Source: Nephromyces sp. MM_2019
Lineage: Eukaryota; Apicomplexa; Aconoidasida; Nephromycida
DNA: 64,000 nucleotides
Assembly (NCBI GenBank): GCA_015657535.1
Contig: JADHZB010001894.1
Coordinates: 12,674-76,673, forward strand
Direction of reading: 5' to 3'
Part shown: positions 23,979 through 36,091 of the stretch, piece by piece
Numbering within the stretch: the first letter of the stretch is position 1
How the letters are laid out: the number at the start of each line of letters is the position of its first letter
Notes under the pieces: model-generated
The model's input: only the letters and a program-made list of their open reading frames with translations
Told to the model about the DNA's origin: nothing
Database searches by the model: none
Program-made: the position numbers and the translations under genes

Positions 23979-26900
23979 CTACAATGCACTTGCTCCCGAG
24001 ATAATCTCAATGAGTTCTAAGGTAATCTTCGCCTGTGTAGAAAAATATATAAACCAATAAAACAATCGCCTCGGTATTGAGAGGGAATCAAGTAAGGAGG
24101 AAAAGAAACAGCATGAGATTCACAGTATTGCCACAATTAGTAAAACCGCTAAAATAGGCAGCTGGTAACGCAAAAAAAAGAAGACAAACTAGTGATATAG
24201 CAGCAAATATAGGCTATTTGAAGCGTAAAAAATGCAACTTTAGCAACAGCTAAAGCACGATAAGGAACTTCTGCTTAAAAAAAAGATGGATATCATTGAA
24301 ATAAGAAAAAAGTTTGATTTTCTCAACATTGTAGATTTTTCAATCATATAAATCGGCTGCAGAATCCGCCAATCACAAAAAAATTTAGCCCTCATCCTTC
24401 TCTACGAATGCAGCAGCAAGGCTTGCTTATCGCCTGCAATTATACTTAAAAGGGCGTCGGAATCTACTCTTTCCTGTTTCCGCTGTTGCTACTTGTTTGA
24501 GTTTTCTTCATTTTCCAAGATTTATTTTGTGTGTATATGCTTTTTCTTCAATCTAAAGCTGGAAATTTCGTAGCTACAATATGTTCAGGCCATAAAAGCT
24601 ATGATTGACACTAAACATTAGCCCGGATTACCAGGACAAGTGCAGAAACTAGACGGAATAACGCCTTGAACTCTATTTTTTACCTGTCTAGCCCGGTTGT
24701 ACTTCAATGTTAAGGAAGATATAATCTCCAAGGCATTAGTAGAAGCATTGTCCATAGCAGTCATACGAGCCGACTATACACAAAATAAAATCCAAAAAAA
24801 ATTTTGCCCTCATTAGCCGAGCTTGAAACAAATCACTAGTCATCAGACTTAATACTAATATGAGTAACCGATAGCAAACTTAAACTAGCCGTGAGGGAAA
24901 GACGAAAAGAACCCCGTAAAGGAGGGAGACAGAAATTCAAACCTTTTAAAAAATGATTTTTACGTGGATAAAGTACTGGAAATAACAAAAATTAGACCCA
25001 AAACATTCGCTAAAAAGTCTTTAAAAAGACGAAAAAGAAGCTCAGAATGGAATTCCCAGGAAGAAGTTATCGAGGTTTATGGCAGAAAAACCACAAATAT
25101 ATAAGAGATAAAGGGTAAATAACTACTCTATTTTTTTCTTGGGATTCACCGGCTTCTCAGAATATTATATTTTAGTTCTAAAAAGGGCTGCAATTAAATG
25201 AAAAATTGCAAATGCTTGAACAGAATTCTGAAAGTATCTCAACCAAATACACAGCAGCTGGAGAATAAGGGAAAAGCAACACAAGAATGCAACGGAAACG
25301 AGAAGAAAAAACAAAATGCACTGCTCCTAATTTTAGTCCAGAAGAGTTCGCAAAAAATCTCCACCTTCTTCGGCAAAAAAACGACGGAAAAAGAACAGAA
25401 ATTCACATTTTTTCACAGATTTTATCCCACGAAAAACTCCTATGTGATACATCCTCCACAATAGTATTTTCAAAGAGGGAGATATATCATACCTGCTCGG
25501 ATGCGATGTTGTCGAGCATGCAAGAGAAAATGGTGCTGGTAACATAGAACTGATGAAGATCCTGCCACATACTAGGTAACTCTGGTTCAAACTCCAAGGC
25601 ATCAAGTTCCGGTTTGTTCATCTGTAGAGACAATGGTGGGTGGGGGGTGGAGTTAATATGAAGGCTGCAGGTGGTGGGTGGTGGGTGGAGCTATATTCAA
25701 GGCAGCAGGTGGTGATACTACAGCTGCTGATACTAAGGCTGTTGATGCCCCCAACACACCCCCCACCCCATATCGAGAACAGCACCCCCTCCACAAGCAT
25801 CATAAACTTTAAAAAGCGAGATACTTCAAGCTTTTTTGTCATTTATACAATAAAAATCAAAAATATAGCAAAATCTACTATATTGAAGATATGAATATCT
25901 TCAAGAGGATAGCTCACAGCTAAGCCACACTTTCTAACATTTTCATTACCTAAAAGGGCTACACATTTTACTTTTTTCATTCATTGATAACAATAATAGT
26001 CATGAACTAACTTGAAATTATCCACACACACATGCTATATATCCGGTGAAAGAGCTGAAAGAAAGTCAAAAACCAGGTAAAATGCCTTTAAACTATTAAA
26101 ATCATAGGAATGACCGGATTCTGATGCTTTTCAGGACATCATCACTTCATTAGAAATTGTCATTTTGCCTCATTTAACGCAGAAATTGTCCTAAATTCTG
26201 ATCTGACGAAATTAAATACGAAGAATCCTCGAAAAAGCGCAAATTATCTAGGCGTTTACCTTTCCAGCCTTCTTTTCCGTTAAAAGCTTGAGAACCGTCG
26301 TATCATACGATATGACGGACTTGAAATGATTGTGTACTACTGCCAATCTTGACGGGTTTTCCTATTTTACAGAATCAAAATTAGCAAATAATTTCTCATA
26401 AGATCAAATAGTATGAAGAGAGAGGCACTGCAAAATCATGCAGAATGAACTGGAAAAAGCTTCGTAAATAGCTAAAAGAAGAAGAGAATTGTGTGTCATG
26501 TAGAGACTTGGAGTGTGTTGGGGGAGCGAAGAGATTCATAGAATAACAGAATAGGAGGCGAGAGATTAGAAACCTGTTGAGTTGGAGGGTAAAGATTGGG
26601 ATGCTACTCACTTTGAGCTGAAAAAGTTCGAGACTACACACTTTCAGCCCACCCAGTTTCAGCCCACAACAACACTCAGCCTACCCACTTTAACCCTACC
26701 GAAAATCATTCCTAAGCACACACCTGTAAGATGCGATCTGCCACTACACAGGCTACTCCGAAATTCCATGGAATCTTTGTAACTTCATTGAAGATCCGGT
26801 TAAGTCTGTTACCAAAAAGCCTCTGCAGGGCACTACGTATCTTATCGCCAATGCCGATTACAGAAACAGTGGCTCCAGAAGCTTCATTAGAAAGCATTAA

Positions 26901-28777
26901 TCTCGTCGTCTGTTTAGCTATTGCACTGTTAACCCCCCCACAGAGACCTTGATCTGCAAAAATGAGAAAAATACCGATGAGAGACAGGCAAAACAAAACT
27001 ATCAGAGCATACAGTAGCGCGCAAAAACGCATCAAAATCAGCAGATTTTACAGTCTACTGAATACTTGTTTTTACACACAAAAATTTAGATTGAAAAACA
27101 CATATTCTCTCATATATATACATTGTAATGATGCTACTATAGAAAAGAAGCCGTATTCTATAAGTTTAAACATGTAGTGCATCAGCTGCTAACAAAAATA
27201 CCCCAATGAGCAAGTATAAAGATAATATAAATTATAAGCCACACACAGCTGTACGAGAGCTAGGGGGAATGCACTTTTTAAGGGAAGATTAAAACTAGAA
27301 CAACCCTAAAAGAGAAGTTAAAGCGAGTACATAATATGGAGTATATATTACTCTTCCTATAAAAAAGCACATAGACATCAATCACTGAATCTACATAACT
27401 AATGAGTACATTGATAGAGCAAAAAATGCTTTCTTCTGAAAAAGGAAAAAACCCGCAAACACAATGGAATAGCCCACACAATACTTATTCATTAAAAAAG
27501 AGGATTGAAAATAACAAAAAACCGCCAACCTGAGCTCATAGCAAGTATCGTTAAATCCGAGTTCTCTTCAGAATCCAACGGTAGTCGATGCATTAGTCTC
27601 TGAGAAAAAATGGTAACAGCGAGGAATACGCTAAAAAAATTTAAGCTTCTAAGCTACAAGAAGTGATTGAATTTTAGAAATCAGAAAGCAGGAAAAACTG
27701 TACAAAAGAAAATTAGTTCTAGCAAATCTTGGAAATCGCTGATATCGGTTATACATTTATTTAGTGGCGTAGCGCAGTCGCCAATACTTTTAAAAAGTGT
27801 AAGCAAAAAAACCTAAACCCTAAAGAAAAGCTGACAGGAGATTAACTGAAAATAGTAATCAATTGAAAGCAAATTCAAAACACACATCAGTATGTGGTGG
27901 GTGATGCTATGGTTACCTGCATGACGGTACCATACGCCGAGCCAATATCTAAGCGCCTCTGATCAGACTTCAGCTTAGAGGCTGAAACCATCTTCATGGC
28001 TTTTGTAATCTGAAAGTTAAGAGTTTGCAATCGCATGAATAATGAACTTGTAAGTCAACTATTTTAGCCGTAATATAAGCACAACGAGTAGTACTCTAGT
28101 CGATTCATTGATTGCATAAAAAAAACCAGAAAAAACCTGCGAATTTACCATTATCATTGGCATGCGAAGCGTTGATTATATAAAATTTAACAGGAGGCAA
28201 TCAGGTGAAAATATAATTTTTTGTCAACACGGAATCATATTCTCTTCGTACAGTGTTAAGGATGAATAAATAAATCACATATACGTGGCATGGTGAATCT
28301 ACAAGCAGGTTAGGCCTTTGCGAAGGCCTAGAAAGCGATGTGTAGGATGTTTAGGGGGATTGCGCAACTCAGAAAAACTTGCTTCTACTTACCCCCTTAG
28401 TCTAATCTTATATTAAGATGCATAAAATCATTATGTTGTCACTCAAGGGCGTACTTTTAATCATCTTCTACATTTCAAGTAAACAGCCAGCTCTCTATAG
28501 TGTGCGCGTATCTCGTTTTTTACAGGAAATAAAACTCAAAGTAAACAAAATGATATCCGCAAAAAAAGGGATAATTGGAGGTACCTACCTTCTGTGTCGA
28601 CTTCACTGACTTCATACGATTAGAGACTACTTTCATATCTGCTCCACCAAAGCAACGATATTGCAATAAATTTCCAGCATTATAGGCAGACCATGACGGT
28701 ACACCAATCCGCTGATGAGGAAGCATCCATTTTAGAGATGATTGCATGCTCAGGCGCACAGCCTGCATCGTCGCCAT
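23979..28777 (-). CDS. mitochondrial F1Fo-ATP synthase gamma subunit, eight exons, 318 aa
   Basis: Exons in transcript order: 28777-28589, 28009-27917, 27599-27530, 26953-26724, 26361-26260, 25621-25493, 24773-24684, 24032-23979. All phases match; the total is 319 codons with stop. Family landmarks run in order: an N-terminal helix start (VSNRMKSVKSTQK), ITKAMKMVSASKLKSDQRR in exon 2, SSDQGLCGGVNSA across the exon 3/4 junction, NHFKSVISYDTTVL in exon 5, then SARMTAMDNASTNALEII and LKYNRARQ in exon 7 and a final IISGASAL in exon 8. The gamma subunit is the central shaft coupling proton flow through Fo to catalysis in F1, in the mitochondrial matrix. The first 40 or so residues are basic and hydroxylated, without acidic residues until later, fitting a mitochondrial presequence. 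The start at 28777 is the first ATG that leaves such a leader. The length is normal for eukaryotic gamma subunits. Exon 5's acceptor (TAG) was chosen by phase and homology and is the least certain edge. Confidence 0.95.
25638..25768. repeat. G-rich/C-rich inverted repeat inside an ATP synthase gamma intron
   Basis: GGGTGGGGGGTG at 25638-25649 is matched by its exact complement CACCCCCCACCC at 25757-25768, with further GGTGGGTGG runs between. It lies just inside the intron before exon 6 (intron 25622-26259 on the minus strand) and stands out from the AT-rich surroundings. Confidence 0.75.
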
Positions 28778-29778
28778 TCCGTACACTTTCCCTGAATAAA
28801 CAGGTACCACCGCAGAAGAGGTGAGCACACACATTCAAAAGTACCACCAGAGGCTCGTAATATTTCAAAACAGCCTGTGAGGTTTAATACTGTCCCAAAC
28901 CAAGATTCAAGGCACCACCCTTCCCGGGAACCAGCATGGAAAACAAATAAATATAAAATGCAGGATATTATCAGAGTATGAAGGGGCACACTGGTACACA
29001 GCACACAAACTTGTATACTCACCAACAAATACACTGTCCTAATATGTAGTATGCAAAGTTAGCCTGATAAAAGTGCACAGTAAAATCATTTTAAGTGCAG
29101 AAACGTGGCAAAAAAGGGTGAAATCACACCATCTTCAATACACATAAGAAGGGGATATGGTACAAAAGTATGTAATCATTGTGCTTTCGAACGAAGCCAG
29201 AACCACAAGATCCTACGTATTAACAACACCGCTTACGCCATATCGAACGTATCACATAGTATTCATAGATGGAAACTTGGTCCAAAGAGAAAAAGTTGAA
29301 GCACACCTTGAAACCAAACTGTAGAGAAAAAAAACTTCACCTGATCAAACGCCTCTTTTATCGGGTAGCCACTTATCTGAAAAGCTGCGGGAATAAGGCT
29401 GAGCTATATCAGCAGGATATTAACGCACAAGTTTAGGCAATTGCTGGTTATGAAGATGTACATGTCAAACTGGATGTGGACAAAACCTACAGGGGTTTCT
29501 GCTTCTACAAGCATCACACGGGTCTATGAATAGTTTCACCATAAAGCGCCGCGTCGAGACGACGAAAGGAGTCGGATAGGTAAAGTATAGATCCCAGTTT
29601 GAGTATCATTTAACAGCTAAGAAGCTACAACATGCACCGCGCGGGGGCACATAACCAAGATAAGTTGGCAATTTGTTTGCGCACACCCCCAATTACGAGA
29701 TGACCCGCGCTGCTGTACACGAGCGCGCGCTGAGAGTTTATTTTATCTTGAGGTGTACACCGATTCAACTATCACAGC
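28778..29778. other. intergenic, probable promoter region of ATP synthase gamma
   Basis: About 1 kb upstream of the ATP synthase gamma start codon. Open frames at 28680-28868 and 28750-29034 on the minus strand run into the first exon in other frames or as upstream extensions and are not supported. No motif can be named. Confidence 0.4.
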
Positions 29779-32700
29779 ATGGACCAGCTCCTTCCTCTTG
29801 AGATCGCACAGCAGGTAAGTCGACGATGGGGAAGCCCGGCTTGCTGTGCTTTAATAAGGGAAAACAAAACGGTTAGTTTACGAGCGCATGGGGAAGTAAA
29901 CGGATCGAAAACGGATTATTCTCGTTACATCACTCCCAATTTGCAGCCCTACTATAAACTCGGCGGCTCATTAATAAATCTCAAGCTAGCATGGCTTTTA
30001 TAATTAAACAATTGAAAAAGCTAACAATAATGAAGATGTGCATAAAATACCTTATAGTGTCCAAAAAAAATAAAGTAGGTGAAAGCACAAAAAATTTTAA
30101 ACCTACATTCTAACTAGATGCCTATTGATACAATGTATCATTAAAAAAGACGGTAAATATTTTAGTATTTCTGTCTATTTCAGTTCTCCCTTAAGGTTTT
30201 TAGAAATAGCCAACTGAGCAAGTCATGCGCTCAGTATGGGGGGGTGCAGTTCCTATAAGGAGATGAATTTCAATGATTATTATGCTATAAGTGCAGGAAA
30301 TATAGCTAGGGGGAACTACAAAGCAGCAGAGCAAGGATATAAGGCTATGAATTATAAGCTTACTCGAACAAAAAAACTTGAAAAATGGGAAGAACTAGTA
30401 AACTAAGGGTAAATCGTGAAATCAAGACTTTTAACTCGCACGTATATACAAGCTAGGCAAATGATGTGGAAGAATAAGAAAGAAAAAATGTTGGATATCC
30501 TTCTGCATTCCATGTTCAATTTTCACGCCGAGGAATATATGGAAAGCTTAGCTAGGTATAGCTGGTGTTATCAAGAATCAGCAACTAGCATGTGATAGTG
30601 TAGTTTTGAATGTGCTCTTAAGGAATGAGCATTCCCTTAATGCCCCTGTAGGTATACCTGCGTATTATAATTACTCAAAATTTAGCTGCAGTGTTTGTCT
30701 TTAACTAATTTTATACTTTTTATAATATTTAAAGCCTTTTGTAAATGTAAATTTCAACAAAGTGGAACGGGTCCTTCAAATGGAACGCTGGCTCACTGAA
30801 AGAAGAAGTAATGAGATATGGTAGTGTTTATTCTGGTAAATGTACTAAGTCACGACTCTCCCATCACTAAATTTCATTGGGGTCGTTACACGATCCATTA
30901 TTTGTTTCAAGGTTTATGCAGACTTATGTTCAAATTTTTTTACTGTCAGGCCCATCTTAAAACAAAGCAGTGACTACCGAAGAACTATCTCATAGACCAT
31001 GTGACTCCTCTGGGAAGCCTCGAGACAGTGAGAACTTTAGTAATAAAAGGAAAGTTAAGAATGATCCTACTTATATCAAAATTTCACCTTGTTAAAATCA
31101 AGTGTTGAAAATAGAAAAGGCTCACTAGGCATAAAGTGACTTTTTATTGCCAGGTCAGCGTTCCGTATCCTTCAAGACGAACATAGCATGCATCTCCATT
31201 GCAAGGATATGTCAAGAGGTAATTGTCTTATTAGTCCGGCATTTGAGTAAACTAACTGGGCAATCAGTGTTCATGAGTCTTGCGAAGTTAGCGGTATATT
31301 GTTGGCAACAACGTATATTTGTGATGAAATCACATCTCCTGCTGTAGAGAAGCAGTCGCTGTGGAATAGCGGTGCACGTGGGGTGGGGAAATTTCCAGGA
31401 GGATGCTATGTTGCTACTCGCGTTTTAAACAGTTTAAATAGCCTTAATTGACGGCCAACTTTCCCTGTTGAACAACCTAATGCATAGTTCCCTCCTTCAA
31501 ATACTCTTTTTTATGAGCTGCAAGATTGCGTGTGCGGCTTAGCGAGCTTAGCTGAGATAGTAAAGGGTTAGGTGAGTACCTCGACAGAAACGAAACTATT
31601 AGGTGCTACGCTGCAGAGCTTCAACTTGTATCTCTTGCAGATTGCGCCAATTGAGGTGGGTTGTACTATATTGCTTCCAGAAAATAGTACTAGCTGCTCC
31701 GGGCTGGCATTTGCACGCCTGGAAAATGATGCCGAGTTGCTTTTATCTTCCACTGAATGCGAATTCTAATAACTATAGATTTTTTTCGTTAACCTCTTCC
31801 TTAAAATGCAAAATAATCGCTTGATAAACTATTGCCTTTATATTTTTTCGGGTTATGTCAATGACATGGACAATAAAGCCTCAGCCATAATATGCAAGCC
31901 TTCTTTTTTCAGTTAAGTGCATTAAGAAGACTACTACTAAAGTAAAGAAAGGCATAAAGTTTTCTTTGATTCCTACAAATATGGCCTTTTTTGTCACCTT
32001 CATGAGTATCTCATTATAATAAAACATCATTATTGCACTTGGGTTCTGCTAATAATATCTGCACAGCTCCGCTAGAAGTGCTTCATGACCGAAACTCTTT
32101 CAAAATACTATCTTTTATTACCTGTTGCTTTCTGTAGGCTTCTTAGGTTGTTAAATGTGAAAAATCAAGTGGGGTCCGCTGAAGCTTGGAATTATTTAAT
32201 GAGTATGATATATTTTCTATAGCTTTACATGTTCGAACAGCATGTAAAGAATCAGCTACTCTTCACTCTACAGTATATTGATGCGCAACCTCTCCTAGGA
32301 ATACTACATTTTTTGGCATGCTTTAAATGGAGATACTCGCAGCCGGATTTTGTTTCACATCAGCTTCTACAGTCATTCGAAAATCACTCACATCAGCAGT
32401 CAAAAAAAACAATGCCTGTGCATCCATATTTCAGACAAAATACTTGAGTGCCTTGGCACTGTTCAAAGTTGCTGGCATAGCCACGTTTAAACTAACAAAT
32501 GGAAAAGCATAGATTTTCTTAAAGTGTTCTTCGTTGTATTTATACTATTGTTGAGTCCCTAGCGTATATTTGTATGCGCCTCACCTTGACAGGGAGAGCC
32601 CTTTTCACAAATAGTAATTAGTATACTCTTTCCTGAATGGTAACTATCAAGTGGCACCGTAGAGGCGGTTGCAGTAAGATTTTTGATAAGCGCCAGGAAT

Positions 32701-34281
32701 CTAGTAGCTCTAGCACTATTATTTTGCTTCAAGAAGTTACCGCCAGTATTTGTACATCGTGTCTTGTACAGACCGTGGAAGATCAATTCATGATAATACG
32801 CGCTTGAGGCCATTCGAGAGTAGCGGGTATGCTTTAAAGACAATACCTTGCTTATCAATTGGGCACGAATGCAGTCATTTTCTATGACTAGACTATTCAA
32901 TTTTTCTTGCAGTTTGAAAGCAACTCCCGAGGACGGGGTTATTTATTTAGCCGCTAAAGCAAGTTTCTTCTAGTTTGCTTAGGTCTGGTTCCGATGCTGA
33001 GTTTGCTACCACTTAGCAACGGTGATCATTAGGCTCCAGATGTAGGCTCTACCTCAGGCAAGTGGTTATATAAACTAATTATCGTAAATATCTTGATCGG
33101 ACTGCCAATGCAGTCACGCAGTGAGGTCGAGCTTAAATTGAAATAACTTAAGTGTTAGTTTTACGTAAAGGATTTACGAAGCTTTTTATTGGTGCAGGCA
33201 AATCCTATCTAGTTTTTTATTCTAGATACAGTTTCATAGGTATCACAAAAATTACATCATATCACGAGCTAGTGGGAACCAACTGGTTTGGATTCTTGCC
33301 AACTAAACGTTCACACTGGTGGTCGACATTGCTAAGGACTATTGCTATAAAGACGATTGATATATTGGTATGAGACCACAAAATAGCTATTGCAGTTACA
33401 GTTTCTCACTTTAATATTCTCTACTGCTACGAGAATATTTATGCTCGAATATTCATTGCTTATCACATTCTTGGCTGTCGCTCCAGCGTAAAATAAGACA
33501 TAATACATTTCTTGACAATTAGCCCTATGCTACTAGCATCACTAACTACGAAAGAGAGCAAAATCCTTCGTCTCCTTCCCCATAAGAGCATAGTTGCCCA
33601 ACTAAGCAGCTGGAAAGGTAGCCCACTTTTCCGAACCAAAAGCCAACTGCAGTCTGAAAGATTGCGTAAAAAATGTCAACTCATCTATAAGTAATAAAGA
33701 ATGAAATACTAAAGCAGACGCCTATATCGCTGGAGGTAGTGGGCTGCGTTACCTCTGGTAAGTCATGCTCGTTACTCTAAGCGTATAATGCTCTAGTCCC
33801 TGTGGCTAGGTTCTCTAAAGTCTCTAGCGTTGACATTAGCTTTAAATTTAGACATTAACCCGGGCATGCAGCAAGCAAACTAGTCTCCCCGTAACAGAAC
33901 TACAGGGGTCAGACCTTTGCCACATTATCTGATGCTCAGACATAGATATTCATGCAGATGACGCTTGCAGGCCTAGAGTAATTGGTTTCTACGCCATAGC
34001 CGCGTCGATAGCTATAGACTACTTATTTCTCTGTCAAGAAGCTCGAACCCTTGCAGAAGTGAAAATAACACATTAAACACGTCTAGGTGACTGTTTCATG
34101 CTTATGTTATCTAGTTGAGCTGCCACGCTAATGCGGCTAAGCCGAAAAAGTGGCTGCTGAAATGCCATGCGAGCAGTTAATTGCCATTACTGAGAAGTCT
34201 CAGTCTTTAGGCTTCTTGGATATTCCCATTATGACTGTTGGCCAACCTCGGGACGCCCGCAACCGCCGTGGTTCATACTAA
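29779..34281 (+). other. candidate fragmented multi-exon gene, unrecognised
   Basis: Several short plus-strand stretches look like exons, but I could not join them with consistent phases and do not recognise a family. They are: 29779-29814 (ATG start, MDQLLPLEIAQQ, ending at a strong CAG|GTAAGT donor); 31152-31216 between a pyrimidine-rich CAG and GAG|GTAATT; 31643-31769 after CTTGCAG, reading IAPIEVGCTILLPENSTSC and ending in a stop; 32246-32443 (reading HVKNQLLFTLQYIDAQPL and ending in a stop); and about 34150-34281, reading FLDIPIMTVGQPRDARNRRG just before its stop. Opposite-strand frames exist at some of these places (for example 31568-31753), so even the strand is not secure. The stretches between them are AT-rich and without content I can name. 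Confidence 0.22.
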
Positions 34282-36091
34282 GTGGTATAAAAGCCATGGC
34301 TGCACTAGGCAGGAAACTAAGACTTACATGCGGCCCTTCGACATGCGAGGCCACTATGGGGATACTCGATGCAATTTATACTATTGATACCAGTATCACT
34401 CTTCTAAACATAACTACTTTCATGATTAGATTTCGGGAAAGTAGCTATAATTTTTGAATGTCCATGCATTATAGCACCTCAATGCCTTGAAAAGAAGCAC
34501 AGATTTCCACGGGTTCAACTTCTTTAGGGAAGCATCAGAATAGCCGTCAATCAATGGCATGCTGGTTAGCATAAAATAATGCATTATCTTCGGCAAGCGG
34601 TAAGCTACACATTGATTGAGATGCCATCTTAGCAATTTTGCATCAGATGTCTCACGTTTACCGTATCATAAAATTAAGTACACCCATCAAGCCATCGCCT
34701 CAAGTGCATGTTCAGGGTTGATAAGCGATTTACCTCTCACTGTCTAGCTTGCTCAAAATCTCAAAAAAAGCTTTTAACGGAAATTCTCAACTCGAAAAGA
34801 CTTCTCGTATTATGAGTTTCCTCATCAGTACTACTAAAACCTCTGAAGTTGTAAGAAGCAGTAGCTGGAGCATTTTGCTTTTTAAGCTACTTGGTTGAAA
34901 GTGTGTCAAGGCATGGAAGCCGCATGTAGGTTTTGAGATTATTATAGAATAGAAGTGCTTAGTAAGTACAAGTCTTCCTTCTTTTCGGGTGATCCCTAGG
35001 TGCAGTACAGCTTCATAGTCGCTAGACACGAAAGACTGCAACTGTATCGATTAATAATATAATGTTGAAAAGCGTCACCGGCATGGATCATTTAGGGCAA
35101 CAACTTTAGATTTAAAAGTTTTCATCTGATATTACAGAATGGATGGACCGGCCTATGTTTAGGCTATTAAAATACCGTTACCACTCTACTTAGTAGCATC
35201 CCTTTTATTCTTAAAATGGCTATTAGTAATTAGCGCAATTGACGGTGCTCGCCTGATATGTTAGCTCGCAGCACCTATCCACAAAACCGAACATTCGCAC
35301 CGCTCACATTCGTGAATTTCTCAATGTGACGTCCACTACATATCTGGACCAGCAGAATTTGCTTGTCAATTCAGAATCGCTTCATGGATAAAACCTTTGA
35401 AAGCATCAAACGAAATATTTATCCATTTTTCTTTTTATCTCAAGGCTAGTAGTTTGAGAAATCAGCATAGTGATGTTCTAATCCTTTCTATACACTGTAG
35501 TACCATATAAATGGCAGCTGGCAGCAACCGAAAATTCTCTATATAGCTTAAGAGCATACATTCGGGAGAACTAGCTCGAGTTTCAAGTGTCTTAAAATTT
35601 AGTATTGTCATGATGTGTGATGCTGCATAAATGCTAATACGGAAATCCCCGATTCAAGCTACTGCCGTTTATTTTTCTCCTTTTCGCAGAGTCTAGCGCG
35701 TAAGATGAAGGACCAGACGGGGAGCTACGAACAGAATTGAATGTAGCATCCCAATAGAGGAGCTTGGCTGTAGTAAGAAAAGCTTCTCAAAACTGCTGAA
35801 CGCCTTTGCCGGCTTAAACATTCACACGAAGACTGGCTTAAATTATCCACAATTATCCATCCCTTTGAAAAAATTAACAGCAGATAGCGTAAATCAATGC
35901 TCCCAGTGTAATACCTTCATAGGGGACCACATATTCGGCCTTCGCTTTGTTGGAAGTAAGAAAAGAGCACATAGCGATAATTCTGCTGCAACGGGAGACG
36001 GTTTCTGATCTTTAGGCTTGGATTCAGAGATCGCTCTATCCTAAAAAATTAACCATCACTTTCTTTGTAATTATCAACCTACACCCCAAAA
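34282..36091. other. intergenic, one weak exon candidate
   Basis: AT-rich. A plus-strand frame at about 34748-34895 (starting LLKISKKAFNGNSQ after a CTAG acceptor and ending near a G|GTTGAA donor) could be an exon, but a minus-strand frame covers the same bases. The last few hundred bases before 36092 would hold the promoter of the next gene. Confidence 0.3.
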
